64,000 nucleotides of DNA from Dethiosulfovibrio faecalis (GCF_021568795.1 NZ_JAKGUE010000001.1:310001-374000), one strand, 5' to 3'. Shown: positions 53,570 to 61,562, counted from the stretch's first letter. A program made the numbers and translations. Notes: a model not told the origin generated them from the letters alone.

Positions 53570-53593
53570 GGTCTGTACTCTCGTGTACAGACC
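53570..53593 (-). promoter_or_regulatory. Hairpin in the V-ATPase operon leader
   Basis: A perfect nine-pair stem, GGTCTGTAC and GTACAGACC with a six-base loop, within the 5' untranslated region between promoter and first gene. It is followed by only TTTTG, too short a T-run for a strong terminator. Confidence 0.6.
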
Positions 53594-53606
53594 GGGACAC
53601 CACTCA

Positions 53607-53635
53607 ATTTTAGTGATCGAGGATAGTCGTGTCAA
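53607..53635 (-). promoter_or_regulatory. Promoter of the V-ATPase operon
   Basis: On the minus strand TTGACA (53635-53630), exactly 17 bases, TAAAAT (53612-53607). This is close to the sigma-70 consensus, about 75 bases upstream of the first ATG. Confidence 0.85.
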
Positions 53636-53680
53636 TCAAAACAAATGGCCGAAAACGAATTATCCCCTAAAAAGAGCTAT

Positions 53681-53735
53681 AAAAAGCAAAAGAGCCCAAC
53701 TGTCAATTAAAGACAGCTGAGCTCTTTTGCTTTTT
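53681..53735. terminator. Bidirectional terminator after tRNA-Gly
   Basis: AAAAAGCAAAAGAGC, then TGTC, against GACAG and GCTCTTTTGCTTTTT (53681-53735), with loop AATTAAA. It is a long stem with A- and T-rich ends. It ends four bases after the encoded CCA of the tRNA and shields the V-ATPase promoter. Confidence 0.85.
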
Positions 53736-53738
53736 ATA

Positions 53739-53814
53739 TGGAGCGGACAACGGGATTCGAACCCGCGACCCTTAGCTTGGGAAGCTAATGCTCTACCGAC
53801 TGAGCTATGTCCGC
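53739..53814 (-). tRNA. tRNA-Gly (anticodon CCC)
   Basis: Minus strand: acceptor GCGGACA/TGTCCGC, D arm GCTCAGTCGGTAGAGC, anticodon stem TTAGC/GCTAA with loop TTCCCAA (anticodon CCC, reads GGG), T arm GCGGGTTCGAATCCCGT. Discriminator U and an encoded CCA (53741-53739). Confidence 0.97.
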
Positions 53815-53846
53815 ACACTGACGTCTGGAATCGATCGACGCCCGTA

Positions 53847-53874
53847 ATTATAGCGATTCATGCAGATATGTCAA
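53847..53874 (-). promoter_or_regulatory. Promoter of tRNA-Gly
   Basis: TTGACA (53874-53869), 16 bases, TATAAT (53852-53847) on the minus strand: full consensus. The TGA stop codon of rlmD (53873-53871) is inside the -35 box. Confidence 0.85.
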
Positions 53875-55235
53875 CCTCTTGCGATACGTTTGAACGAGGC
53901 CAGGGTTTCGACGTGGACGGTCTGGGGGAACAGGTCGAAACACTCCAATGTGGTCAACTCCCAACCGTCGGAGACCAGCTTGGCGCCGTCTCTTGCCAGT
54001 GTAGATGGATTACAGGAGACGTAGACCAACGTATCGGCGGAGCTCTCCGTAACGGCGTCCAGTACCTCCGAGGCGCAGCCGCCTCTCGGAGGATCGACGA
54101 CGATCACGTCAGGCTGGGCTTCCACCATGGTTCTAACGGTATCCTCCGCCCTGTTGCATATCCCCTTGACGTTGTCCAATCCGTTACGGGAGACGTTTTT
54201 CAAAAGCCCTTCGATCGCCGGTGCCCACTCCTCCACCGCCAATACCGTTTTCGCAGCTTTGGCTAAAACGACGGTCAGGGCCCCTACTCCGGCGTAGAGT
54301 TCCACGACCGCCCCTCCCCTTTCGGCAACGATAGAGGACGCTCTGAGGAAGAGCCTTTCCGCCTGAAACGGATTTACCTGAAAGAAAGCGGTCCCGTCAT
54401 AGGATAGATCGTAGTTGGAGATCTTTTCCGACATGACCCCTTCTCCCCATATCGTCGACGATCTCTCTCCAAGTATCCTGTTTCCCCTGGAGGGGTTTTC
54501 GTTCCAGACTCCGGAAAACGGCGCCTGAGTCGTCTCCTTCAGCCTAGCTAGGGATCGCTCGAGAAGCTCCTTGCCACGGCAGTCTCTGAGGGATGTCACC
54601 ACGGCTAGAGCCAAAAGAGAGCCCCCTCTGTTGCCCCTGATAACCATGTGTCGCAACAGGCCTTTATGCCGTCTCTCGTCGTAAAAGGGAACTCCGTCCC
54701 TTTTCAACTCCGGCATCACCCTATTCCTGAAATCGACGTAGAGTTTTTCCACGTGGGGCATGAGAACGGGACATCCGTCGATGGGGACCAACTTATGGCT
54801 ACCGGATCTAAAAAAACCTATTTCCCCACCGTTTTCGGATCTTACGGGAAACGAGGCCTTGTTACGATAGCCCCATTGAATAGGACTCGGGTGACAGATG
54901 GGTCTCTCTACCTTCATCCTTCCGATCCTCTCCATGGCGTCTTTCACGCTCTTGGCCTTTATCTCCAGCTGTAGATCGTAACTTCCGTGTTGGAGCTGAC
55001 ATCCTCCGCAGAGACCGTACCAGGGACATCTAGGGGTTATCCTATGTTCCGACGGAACCTCGACATTAAGGACCTTAGCAGTGGCGTAGTTTTTTTTCTC
55101 CGTCTCCAGGGAGACCCTTACTATCTCGGAAGGCAGACCTCCATCCAGGAAGACTACTTTGCCGTCCTCTCCGACTGCCACCCCTTGTCCCCTGGAATTC
55201 ACGTCCCTGACTGTAAGAGTGATTTCTTTGCCCAC
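53871..55235 (-). CDS. rlmD: TrmA-family 23S rRNA (uracil-5-)-methyltransferase, RlmD-like
   Basis: 454 residues. An N-terminal TRAM domain (about 1-60), a Fe-S cluster segment CPWYGLCGGCQLQHG, and a SAM methyltransferase domain with VVELYAGVGALTVVLAKAAKTVLAVEE. The catalytic region DPPRGGCASEVLD and VYVSCNPSTLARD carry the nucleophilic Cys. Family members methylate U1939 or U747 of 23S rRNA or U54 of tRNA. The Fe-S cysteines point to the RlmC/RlmD group, but exact target is uncertain. Start GTG 55235. It follows the kor genes after a terminator. Confidence 0.88.
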   Translation of the reverse strand: MGKEITLTVRDVNSRGQGVAVGEDGKVVFLDGGLPSEIVRVSLETEKKNYATAKVLNVEVPSEHRITPRCPWYGLCGGCQLQHGSYDLQLEIKAKSVKDAMERIGRMKVERPICHPSPIQWGYRNKASFPVRSENGGEIGFFRSGSHKLVPIDGCPVLMPHVEKLYVDFRNRVMPELKRDGVPFYDERRHKGLLRHMVIRGNRGGSLLALAVVTSLRDCRGKELLERSLARLKETTQAPFSGVWNENPSRGNRILGERSSTIWGEGVMSEKISNYDLSYDGTAFFQVNPFQAERLFLRASSIVAERGGAVVELYAGVGALTVVLAKAAKTVLAVEEWAPAIEGLLKNVSRNGLDNVKGICNRAEDTVRTMVEAQPDVIVVDPPRGGCASEVLDAVTESSADTLVYVSCNPSTLARDGAKLVSDGWELTTLECFDLFPQTVHVETLASFKRIARG

Positions 55236-55247
55236 GGAGATCCCCCC

Positions 55248-55286
55248 AAAAATATGCCGGGGTAGAGTTTTTATCTCTCCCCGGCA
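55248..55286 (-). terminator. Rho-independent terminator after korC
   Basis: On the minus strand TGCCGGGG (55286-55279) with CCCCGGCA (55262-55255), plus an inner AGAG/CTCT extension, then TATTTTT. rlmD begins 13 bases beyond without an evident promoter. Confidence 0.85.
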
Positions 55287-55308
55287 CGATATATGTTCTT
55301 ATTCTACA

Positions 55309-55878
55309 CTAAAAGTGGAGCGACTGGCTGTTCTTGAAGACTTTATAGCCCTCGTCGAAAGCCTTGCCGTTCATCTCCTCCGTTCCCTTGGGGACCCTGG
55401 AGAGGATGGCCTTTCTTATCGCTTCGGGTTCCGCCACTTTTTCAAGCTCGAGCACCCTGGCCACCATTCCGAGAGATACCATGTTGGTGACAAGCTCTCG
55501 TCCGATGACGTCTCTCGCCGTCTTCACGATGGGAAGATGATAGATGTTGGCGTCCACCTCAGGTATATCCTTGACATAGAAATCGTCTATTATCAACCGT
55601 CCTCCGGGCTTCGTCTCCGCAGCATACTTCTCGCAAGCTTGGGAAGTCAGGATAACCTGTAGATTCGGCTGAACCGGCATGGGATAGTCTATGGGCTCGC
55701 TGGAGATGACCACCTCTGCCTTGGAGCTGCCTCCTCTGGCTTCGGGACCGTAGCTCTGGGTCTGAACTGCGAACAGCCCGTCGGCGTAAAGAGATACGGC
55801 CTCTCCGACTACAACCGAGGCCAAGATAACGCCCTGTCCGCCGGAGCCGGCGAAACGAATTTCGAAACGATCGCTCAT
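55309..55878 (-). CDS. korC: 2-oxoacid:ferredoxin oxidoreductase gamma subunit
   Basis: 189 residues. The gamma domain that binds CoA-acyl intermediates in the KorABCD enzyme. RFAGSGGQGVILASVVVGEA is the family N-terminus, followed by QTQSYGPEARGGSSKAEVVIS. The complex oxidises a 2-oxoacid (2-oxoglutarate or branched-chain, from amino-acid fermentation) to an acyl-CoA while reducing ferredoxin. Starts at TAATG overlapping korB. Confidence 0.94.
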   Translation of the reverse strand: MSDRFEIRFAGSGGQGVILASVVVGEAVSLYADGLFAVQTQSYGPEARGGSSKAEVVISSEPIDYPMPVQPNLQVILTSQACEKYAAETKPGGRLIIDDFYVKDIPEVDANIYHLPIVKTARDVIGRELVTNMVSLGMVARVLELEKVAEPEAIRKAILSRVPKGTEEMNGKAFDEGYKVFKNSQSLHF

Positions 55879-56696
55879 TAGCCTTCCCTCACTTTCTTGG
55901 TCATGGCAAGGTATTGCTCGGTGTACTCGGCAGCGGTCTTGTTGACGAACTCTCCTACGACTATCTTGCCGTAAAGCTCCTCCGGAGACATGTCCTTTGC
56001 CTTTTCCTTGGTGACGGTGGCGGACTTGAGGAACTCTATGTTGGATATGGGAGTACGCCTGTTGTTCTTACGACCGAACTGGGTGTGACAGCTGGAGATT
56101 ATCTCCACCACGGAGAACCCCTTATGTTTTATGCCATCGACGATATATTTCTCAGCCTGTTTGGGGTTGGCGATGGTCGATCTTGCCACAAAGGTAGCTC
56201 CGGCTCCCTCGGCCAAACGACAGAGATCGAAGGTGGGATCCACTGCACCGTAAGGAGCGGTGGTGGCCAAAGCCCCGCCGGGGGTGGTGGGGGATGCCTG
56301 TCCTCCGGTCATACCGTAGATGTTGTTGTTCATCACGATGGCCGTTATGTCGATGTTACGTCGGCAGGCGTGGATGAAGTGGTTGCCACCTATGGCGGAG
56401 CAGTCTCCGTCGCCCATTACGTCTATAACGGTCATCTCCGGCTTGACCATCTTGATGCCCGTGGCGAATCCCAGAGAACGACCGTGGGTCGTGTGAAGGG
56501 TGCAGGCATCGATATAACCGGGCATACGGCTGGAACATCCGATACCGGAGGCTATGACAGTGTTGCTCTGGTCTTTCTTAAGGTCAACCAACGCCCGGAA
56601 CAGCGAATGCATGATTATGCCGTGGCCGCATCCGGGACACCACATATGAGGGAAAAACCGAGTTCTGAGCCAGCTGTATACTTCTTTCGAGGGCAT
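55878..56696 (-). CDS. korB: 2-oxoacid:ferredoxin oxidoreductase beta subunit (TPP-binding)
   Basis: 272 residues. The TPP subunit. MWCPGCGHGIIM is the N-terminal cysteine motif; GDGDCSAIGGNHFIHACRRNIDITAIVMNNNIYGMTGGQ is the TPP/Mg motif with the GDG and N residues. SPTTPGGALATTAPYG follows, typical of the Kor type. One base separates it from korA. Confidence 0.95.
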   Translation of the reverse strand: MPSKEVYSWLRTRFFPHMWCPGCGHGIIMHSLFRALVDLKKDQSNTVIASGIGCSSRMPGYIDACTLHTTHGRSLGFATGIKMVKPEMTVIDVMGDGDCSAIGGNHFIHACRRNIDITAIVMNNNIYGMTGGQASPTTPGGALATTAPYGAVDPTFDLCRLAEGAGATFVARSTIANPKQAEKYIVDGIKHKGFSVVEIISSCHTQFGRKNNRRTPISNIEFLKSATVTKEKAKDMSPEELYGKIVVGEFVNKTAAEYTEQYLAMTKKVREG

Positions 56697-56697
56697 C

Positions 56698-57834
56698 TTA
56701 TCTGACCTCCTGGGAGATTTTTTCGAGGATATCCTTGGGGTGGAACAGATCCCCGTTTACCAACTCCATGGGTATTACCCTGGATTTTCCGTGAACCGCA
56801 CGCTCCACTTCCAATACCATCTGGCCACAGTTCAGCTCGGGGACTATGATGGTCTTGACCTTGCGGGCGAGCTTCTCCAGCTCCTTGTCGGGGAAGGGCC
56901 ACAGGGTTATGGGGCGGAAGTGTCCTACCTTCATTCCCCTGGCTCTGGCGTCCTTGACGGCTCTGGAACTGGAACGAGCCACGCTTCCGTAAGAGACCAC
57001 CAGGATATCGGCGTCCTCGACGGACTCGGTATCGTAACGGACTATATCGTCTCTGAACCGGTCTATCTTTCTCATCAGACGGGTCATCTTCTTCTCTATC
57101 TCGTCGGCGTTATTGGTCGGGAATCCCCAGTCGTTGTGGGTAAGACCGGTCACGTGCCAACGATAGCCGTCGCCGAAGGAAGCCATCGGAGGGATATCGT
57201 CCTCTGGGTCTGCTTTATATGGGACGAACTTGTCCATTTCCACGGTCGGCTTTTTCCTGTTCGAGATTCTGATGTCCTCGGGATCGGGAATCTCTATCTT
57301 CTCTCTCATATGACCGATCTCGGCGTCACTCATTATCAACACCGGCTGACGATATTTCTCGGCGGCGTTGAAGGCCTCTATAGCCATGGTGTAGCACTCC
57401 TCCACCGAGGAAGGAGCATAGGCTATAGTGCCGTGATCCCCGTGGGTTCCCCAACGAGCCTGCATGACGTCCTGCTGTCCCGCTTTAGTGGGAAGCCCCG
57501 TGGAAGGGCCGCCTCTCATGACGTCGACTACGACTATCGGTATCTCCGCCTCGTAGGCAAGACCCAGGTTCTCCTGCTTAAGGGAAAAACCAGGCCCGGA
57601 GGTCGCGGTGAGAGCCTTGGAACCGGCGATGGAAGCGCCAATGGTCGCTGCTATGGCGGAAATCTCGTCCTCCATCTGGATGAAGCGACCGTCCAGTTTG
57701 GGAAGCTCTTCCGCCATCTTTTCAGCAATCTCGGTGGAGGGGGTTATGGGATAACCGCCGAAGAAACGACAGCCGGCAGCCAAGGCCCCCATAGCCAAAG
57801 CCTCGTTACCCTGCCAAAACGCTACCTTACCCAT
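56698..57834 (-). CDS. korA: 2-oxoacid:ferredoxin oxidoreductase alpha subunit
   Basis: 378 residues. Pyrimidine-binding half of the TPP site. QGNEALAMGALAAGCRFFGGYPITPSTEIAEKM contains the YPITPSTE signature. ATSGPGFSLKQENLGLAYEAEIPIVVVDVMRGGPSTGLPTKAGQQD is the typical loop. Gene order D-A-B-C suggests a 2-oxoglutarate-type (KorDABC) enzyme; other substrates such as 2-ketoisovalerate cannot be excluded. Overlaps korD by eight bases. Confidence 0.95.
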   Translation of the reverse strand: MGKVAFWQGNEALAMGALAAGCRFFGGYPITPSTEIAEKMAEELPKLDGRFIQMEDEISAIAATIGASIAGSKALTATSGPGFSLKQENLGLAYEAEIPIVVVDVMRGGPSTGLPTKAGQQDVMQARWGTHGDHGTIAYAPSSVEECYTMAIEAFNAAEKYRQPVLIMSDAEIGHMREKIEIPDPEDIRISNRKKPTVEMDKFVPYKADPEDDIPPMASFGDGYRWHVTGLTHNDWGFPTNNADEIEKKMTRLMRKIDRFRDDIVRYDTESVEDADILVVSYGSVARSSSRAVKDARARGMKVGHFRPITLWPFPDKELEKLARKVKTIIVPELNCGQMVLEVERAVHGKSRVIPMELVNGDLFHPKDILEKISQEVR

Positions 57835-58036
57835 TTTTTTCCGCCTCCCTAATCGTTATAGCCAAGTCGGGACAGATATTCTCGCACTGGCGACACCCTA
57901 TGCACTTTTCGGGCTCGAAAGGCTCGGCTTTCTGTCTGTCGTCGATGCCGAGGACCTTCTTAGGACAGATCTCCACACAGAGTGAACATCCTTTGCACCA
58001 GGTCTTGTTGATGATTACCTCAAACTTCTTCGCCAA
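57827..58036 (-). CDS. korD: 2-oxoacid:ferredoxin oxidoreductase delta subunit (2x[4Fe-4S] ferredoxin)
   Basis: 69 residues from TTG 58036. Two ferredoxin motifs: CKGCSLCVEICP (cluster I) and CIGCRQCENICP (cluster II). It passes electrons from the TPP site to external ferredoxin. TTG is chosen because GGAGG lies eight bases upstream; a longer frame (start 58111) reaches into tsaB and has no family similarity at its N-terminus. A GTG three codons upstream is also possible. Confidence 0.9.
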   Translation of the reverse strand: MAKKFEVIINKTWCKGCSLCVEICPKKVLGIDDRQKAEPFEPEKCIGCRQCENICPDLAITIREAEKNG

Positions 58037-58058
58037 AAAATTCACCTCCAAAGGTTTT

Positions 58059-58077
58059 CCGTTCCCCCCAGGAACGG
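58059..58077 (-). promoter_or_regulatory. Hairpin before korD
   Basis: Minus strand CCGTTCC (58077-58071) and GGAACGG (58065-58059) with a five-base loop, between the tsaB stop and the korD ribosome site. No T-run follows, so it is not a simple terminator. Possible mRNA processing or stability element. Confidence 0.4.
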
Positions 58078-58094
58078 TTGGTGCACATGTAAGT

Positions 58095-58763
58095 TTATCT
58101 TGAAAAACCACCTATGCCGGGATCTCTATGATATCTAGCCTTTACGGCCTCGGGGTCTACCGCATAGTCCTTGCGGTGCCAAGCCGTCAAGGCTGTAGCG
58201 ATACCACCGATACTCGGAATAAGGTTTATGGAACCATCGTATTGCATGCCTCGACATGTACGGTCTTCCGTCACCACTACCTTGGAAAAACCGTCTAAAT
58301 CGTTCAAGGCCGACGATAGATCGGATAAAGATCTCTCTTTTTCGGCCATGACCTCCTCGAATCCGTCGTCGGTTAGATAAAAAGCGGCGGAATAGACAGC
58401 ATCTCGGCCAGCTCTTATACAGGGGACGGTCAGATCCCCTATGATAGGGGTAGCTCCCCTAGCCAGGGCTTCGAGAGAGCTTATCGGTATAACCGGAAGC
58501 CTCAGCCCCTTGGCGAGAGAGACGCCATATGCCACGGCTATGCGTATTCCGGTAAAATACCCGGGACCTACCGTAACCGCTATCGCATCTATATCTTGCA
58601 AGGACATCCCGGAAAAAGAGAGAAGTGAATCCACGAGAGACGGAAGCATGGCTGCCTGGGTCCTTCCGAGATCCACGTTGATCTCGGAAACCGGGATCCC
58701 CTCGGAGACGATTCCCCCGCAGGTCCAACGATTGGAACAGTCCAGGGCCAGAATTCTATCCAT
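58095..58763 (-). CDS. tsaB: tRNA t6A biosynthesis protein TsaB
   Basis: 222 residues. Partner of TsaD in making N6-threonylcarbamoyladenosine at position 37 of ANN-reading tRNAs. RILALDCSNRWTCGG at the N-terminus, AITVGPGYFTGIRIAVAYGVSLAKGL in the ASKHA fold, with ISSLEALA following. The C-terminal part is variable. Adjacent to tsaE, its functional partner. Confidence 0.93.
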   Translation of the reverse strand: MDRILALDCSNRWTCGGIVSEGIPVSEINVDLGRTQAAMLPSLVDSLLSFSGMSLQDIDAIAVTVGPGYFTGIRIAVAYGVSLAKGLRLPVIPISSLEALARGATPIIGDLTVPCIRAGRDAVYSAAFYLTDDGFEEVMAEKERSLSDLSSALNDLDGFSKVVVTEDRTCRGMQYDGSINLIPSIGGIATALTAWHRKDYAVDPEAVKARYHRDPGIGGFSR

Positions 58764-58766
58764 GTA

Positions 58767-59240
58767 TCAATGCCTCCAATCCTCTAGGTCCAAGGAATCA
58801 AAAAGATCTCTACTGACATCGTCCAGAGGATCGACCTCTATGGTTCTGAGGAAAGCATCGTCCTCGTCTCCCTTGAAAAAGACGGAAAAACCCTCCAGCT
58901 TAGGAACGGAGGTCAGTCTCTCGGGCCATTCGATCACGACAACCCATCCGTCGTCGCTGTATTCGTCCAGCCCCAGCTCTCTGAAATCGACCTTTTCCAG
59001 ACGATAAAGATCGGCATGGGCTACCGGGATGGTCGAATCGTACTCGTTAACCAAGGTAAAAGAAGGGCTTCTCACTTCCCTCCATCCAAGTGCTTTGAGC
59101 ATCCCTCTGACGAAGGTGGTCTTTCCCATACCCAAAGTACCGTTCAACAGGACTATCGACCCCGGAGTCAGGGCTTTTGCGAAGGCGGCACCGAAAGACT
59201 CAGTCTCCTCCGACGACGTGGTTGTAATCGAAAAAGTCAT
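58767..59240 (-). CDS. tsaE: tRNA t6A biosynthesis ATPase TsaE
   Basis: 157 residues from ATG 59240, with AAGGTGG upstream. Walker A GTLGMGKTTFVRGML near 35. SPSFTLVNEYDSTIPVAHADLYRLE is the family signature, then IEWPER. TsaE supports the TsaB-TsaD catalytic cycle. The C-terminus is longer than in E. coli, with an acidic tail. A GTG at 59249 is an alternative start. Confidence 0.93.
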   Translation of the reverse strand: MTFSITTTSSEETESFGAAFAKALTPGSIVLLNGTLGMGKTTFVRGMLKALGWREVRSPSFTLVNEYDSTIPVAHADLYRLEKVDFRELGLDEYSDDGWVVVIEWPERLTSVPKLEGFSVFFKGDEDDAFLRTIEVDPLDDVSRDLFDSLDLEDWRH

Positions 59241-59470
59241 CTTTTCCACCTTTTCATCAATACGAGAAAGATGATCCCCATGGCGAAAAACATCGCTATG
59301 GCAGGCAGAAGGGCCTTAGAGATGGCGACCTCCGGACGATAAAACTTGACTCCGCCTATCATGGCCAAGGCAAACAACAGGGATAAAGCCGATATTCCCA
59401 GACCTCTACGCTGTATTTTCTTTGTTTTAAGCAGCTCTTTATCCCAATCGACCGGCTCTCTTCCTCTCAT
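59237..59470 (-). CDS. Small two-helix membrane protein, function unknown
   Basis: 77 residues. A charged N-terminus (about 1-22, REPVDWDKELLKTKK), a hydrophobic helix (about 23-42, LGISALSLLFALAMIGGV), a short loop, and a second helix (about 51-71, LLPAIAMFFAMGIIFLVLM) ending in a basic tail. I recognise no family. It overlaps nnr (ATGA) and tsaE (four bases), so it is very probably translated as part of the operon. It could be an N-in/C-in inner membrane protein. Confidence 0.75.
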   Translation of the reverse strand: MRGREPVDWDKELLKTKKIQRRGLGISALSLLFALAMIGGVKFYRPEVAISKALLPAIAMFFAMGIIFLVLMKRWKR

Positions 59471-60978
59471 AGAACCTCTCCCATCACCGATGGAATCTCG
59501 TCGGCTATCTCTGAAGCTCTTAGTCCATCCACGCTTTTCTCAGAGAGATTTTCTCCAGAGACTCCATGGATCCACGAGGCCATAGCCCCAGCCTCCATGG
59601 AGGATAGACCTCTAGCCCACATCGCTCCGACCAACCCTGAGAGGACGTCTCCCGAACCCGGTATGGACAGGGCCTGATTACCCGAGGAGATGACAGAACG
59701 CCTCCGACCGTCGCTTATCAATGTTCCGTATCCCTTCAAAAGACAGAGGCCGTATTTTTCCCCTAGCTCGGTCACGGCAGACAACCTTCGGTAAGCCACA
59801 TCGGATGGAGTCCAATCTAAAAGCCTGGCGGCCTCTCCCTCGTGGGGAGTTATCAATAGGTTTTCCCGGCGATCCTTTCGAGAGGCCAAGAAGAAAAGCC
59901 CGTCTCCGTCTACGACGGTTTTATAGCCTCCATCCTCCCAAAAGCAGGAGAAGATCTCCTCTGAAAGGCCGTTCCTGTCCAGACCTGGCCCCACCACGGC
60001 GACGGAACACCTCTCTCTCCATCTGTCGAGAATAGCGCTCAGTTCGTCGGGAGTGTTCATCGGCTCGAAAATGACCTCCGGGAGAGAGGAAATATAGGGC
60101 CTCACGATCTCTGGAGCCGCCAAGACGCAGAGCCCAGCGCCTCCTCTGAGAGCCCCCATGGAGGCCAAAGCGGCAGCCCCCGGATATCTGAGAGACCCGG
60201 CGATTATCAACACGCCTCCGCGGCTTCCCTTGTGGGCGTCCAGACGGGTAGAAGGGTATCTCTCCTCTACCCACCGTCTGTCTATCAGGTCCATGGACAG
60301 CTCCTCGTCGTCTCTGACGATGACCTCGTCGTCCACGCCTATATGAGCTATAACGAGATCCCCTGAATAAATTCGCCCTGGGGAAACGAAATGGCCGATC
60401 TTTCCGGCAATCATGGTCACCGTCACGTCTGCCTTTATCACCTCTCCGAGAACGGTACCGTCGCTCAGGTCGACACCTGACGGGCCGTCTATGGCTAAGA
60501 TCTGTCTAGCCTTTCGGGCGGAGCATACGGCACGGAGGACCTCCCCTCTGGGAGCTCCCTTAGCACCGGTACCGAGCAATGCGTCGATTACCAGGGAAGC
60601 TCGACCGACCGAGTCAGCCAACTCCGTATCGGAAAGATCCTCTGTTTTTACACACGGTATGTGAAGTTTGGTCAGGATGGAATAGTTTGCAGAGGCGGCA
60701 CCGGACAGACGGGACTCGTCCCCAGCGAGAAAGACGGAGACACGTCGGCCCATTCTGGCAAGATGCCTGGCCACTACGAATCCGTCGCCTCCGTTGCTTC
60801 CGGTACCGGCTAATATGGCCACTTCGTCCCCGACTGCGGACATGGAGGCTGCCATATCGGCACATGCGATACCGGCGTTTTCCATGAGTATCTCAGAGGG
60901 TATGCCCAGGCGATCCATGGCGTACCTATCTGCGGACTGTATGACCTCAGAAGGATAAATCTTATTTAAGGTTTTCAT
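59467..60978 (-). CDS. nnr: Bifunctional NAD(P)HX epimerase/dehydratase Nnr
   Basis: 503 residues from ATG 60978. The N-terminal NnrE domain (about 1-210: ADRYAMDRLGIPSEILMENAG, LAGTGSNGGDGFVVARHLARMG) epimerises damaged NAD(P)H hydrates. The C-terminal NnrD domain (about 225-500: GSRGGVLIIAGSLRYPGAAALASMGALRGGAGL, LITPHEGEAARLL, ALSIPGSGDVLSGLVGAMWARG) dehydrates them using ADP or ATP. This fusion is the common bacterial form. A ribosome site GGAGGAGGGG lies in the acpS 3' end. Confidence 0.96.
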   Translation of the reverse strand: MKTLNKIYPSEVIQSADRYAMDRLGIPSEILMENAGIACADMAASMSAVGDEVAILAGTGSNGGDGFVVARHLARMGRRVSVFLAGDESRLSGAASANYSILTKLHIPCVKTEDLSDTELADSVGRASLVIDALLGTGAKGAPRGEVLRAVCSARKARQILAIDGPSGVDLSDGTVLGEVIKADVTVTMIAGKIGHFVSPGRIYSGDLVIAHIGVDDEVIVRDDEELSMDLIDRRWVEERYPSTRLDAHKGSRGGVLIIAGSLRYPGAAALASMGALRGGAGLCVLAAPEIVRPYISSLPEVIFEPMNTPDELSAILDRWRERCSVAVVGPGLDRNGLSEEIFSCFWEDGGYKTVVDGDGLFFLASRKDRRENLLITPHEGEAARLLDWTPSDVAYRRLSAVTELGEKYGLCLLKGYGTLISDGRRRSVISSGNQALSIPGSGDVLSGLVGAMWARGLSSMEAGAMASWIHGVSGENLSEKSVDGLRASEIADEIPSVMGEVL

Positions 60979-61351
60979 GGTATGGCCCCTCCTCCATAAC
61001 CACAAAAGCTAATGCGTAGTCACCGTCATGGCTCAACGAAAGGTGAAAACGGTTCTCTCTTAAATATTGTCCGATCTCCGGAGAAAGTCCGCCCAACCTG
61101 ATGGAAGGACCTTTCTCCGTTCGGGAAACCCAAACTCCTTGAAAGACCACCTTGGCCAGGTGAACGCCGGAGGCCTTTGAGAATGCCTCTCTGGCAGCGA
61201 AAGAAGCGGCCAAATGTCTGGCAGGAACCGGACGGGACATGGCGTAGTCTATTTCCTCAGGAGAGAAGACCCTCTTGAGAAAACGATCGTTTTCTATGCA
61301 CCTCGCCAGTCGAGATACTCGACAGAGATCGACGCCTACACCGAGAACCAT
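60962..61351 (-). CDS. acpS: Holo-[acyl-carrier-protein] synthase
   Basis: 129 residues from ATG 61351, preceded by GGGGGAGGGG. It attaches the 4'-phosphopantetheine arm to ACP. GVGVDLCRVSRLARCIE near the N-terminus has the metal Asp; HLAASFAAREAFSKASG is the second signature, and HLSLSHDGDYALAFVV the C-terminal one. The longer frame to 61501 runs through the promoter and is rejected. First gene of the acpS-nnr-tsaE-tsaB-kor run. Confidence 0.96.
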   Translation of the reverse strand: MVLGVGVDLCRVSRLARCIENDRFLKRVFSPEEIDYAMSRPVPARHLAASFAAREAFSKASGVHLAKVVFQGVWVSRTEKGPSIRLGGLSPEIGQYLRENRFHLSLSHDGDYALAFVVMEEGPYHENLK

Positions 61352-61378
61352 GAATTCCCCTCCCCCGTACAGAACAAT

Positions 61379-61406
61379 ACTATACTCTATTTTTGAGAAA
61401 TCACAA
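61379..61406 (-). promoter_or_regulatory. Probable promoter of the acpS operon
   Basis: On the minus strand, TTGTGA (61406-61401), 16 bases, TATAGT (61384-61379). Start would be near 61372, about 20 bases before the acpS ATG. Confidence 0.6.
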
Positions 61407-61524
61407 TTCCCCCGAAGAAAAAAGATGTAAAAACAGATCTTCTGGAGAAGTGTTTTTATCGATAACCATGTTTCTTCATGATCAAACAACAGTCGCGTCA
61501 ATAAACTTCACTATTTAAAGTTAC

Positions 61525-61553
61525 AAAAAAAGCTCCGACCGTAGTCGAAGCTT
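61525..61553 (-). terminator. Terminator of tRNA-Val
   Basis: AAGCTTCGAC (61553-61544) and GTCGGAGCTT (61539-61530) on the minus strand with a short loop, one mismatch, then a T-run (61531-61525). Confidence 0.85.
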
Positions 61554-61562
61554 TGCACTCAA

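Noticed and set aside
53570-53593. Leader hairpin as a transcription terminator
   Set aside because: Only four T follow the stem, too few for efficient intrinsic termination; kept as a possible regulatory element instead.
55914-57852. Long plus-strand open frames opposite korA and korB
   Set aside because: Same cause: codon bias of the kor genes. Their translations show no motifs.
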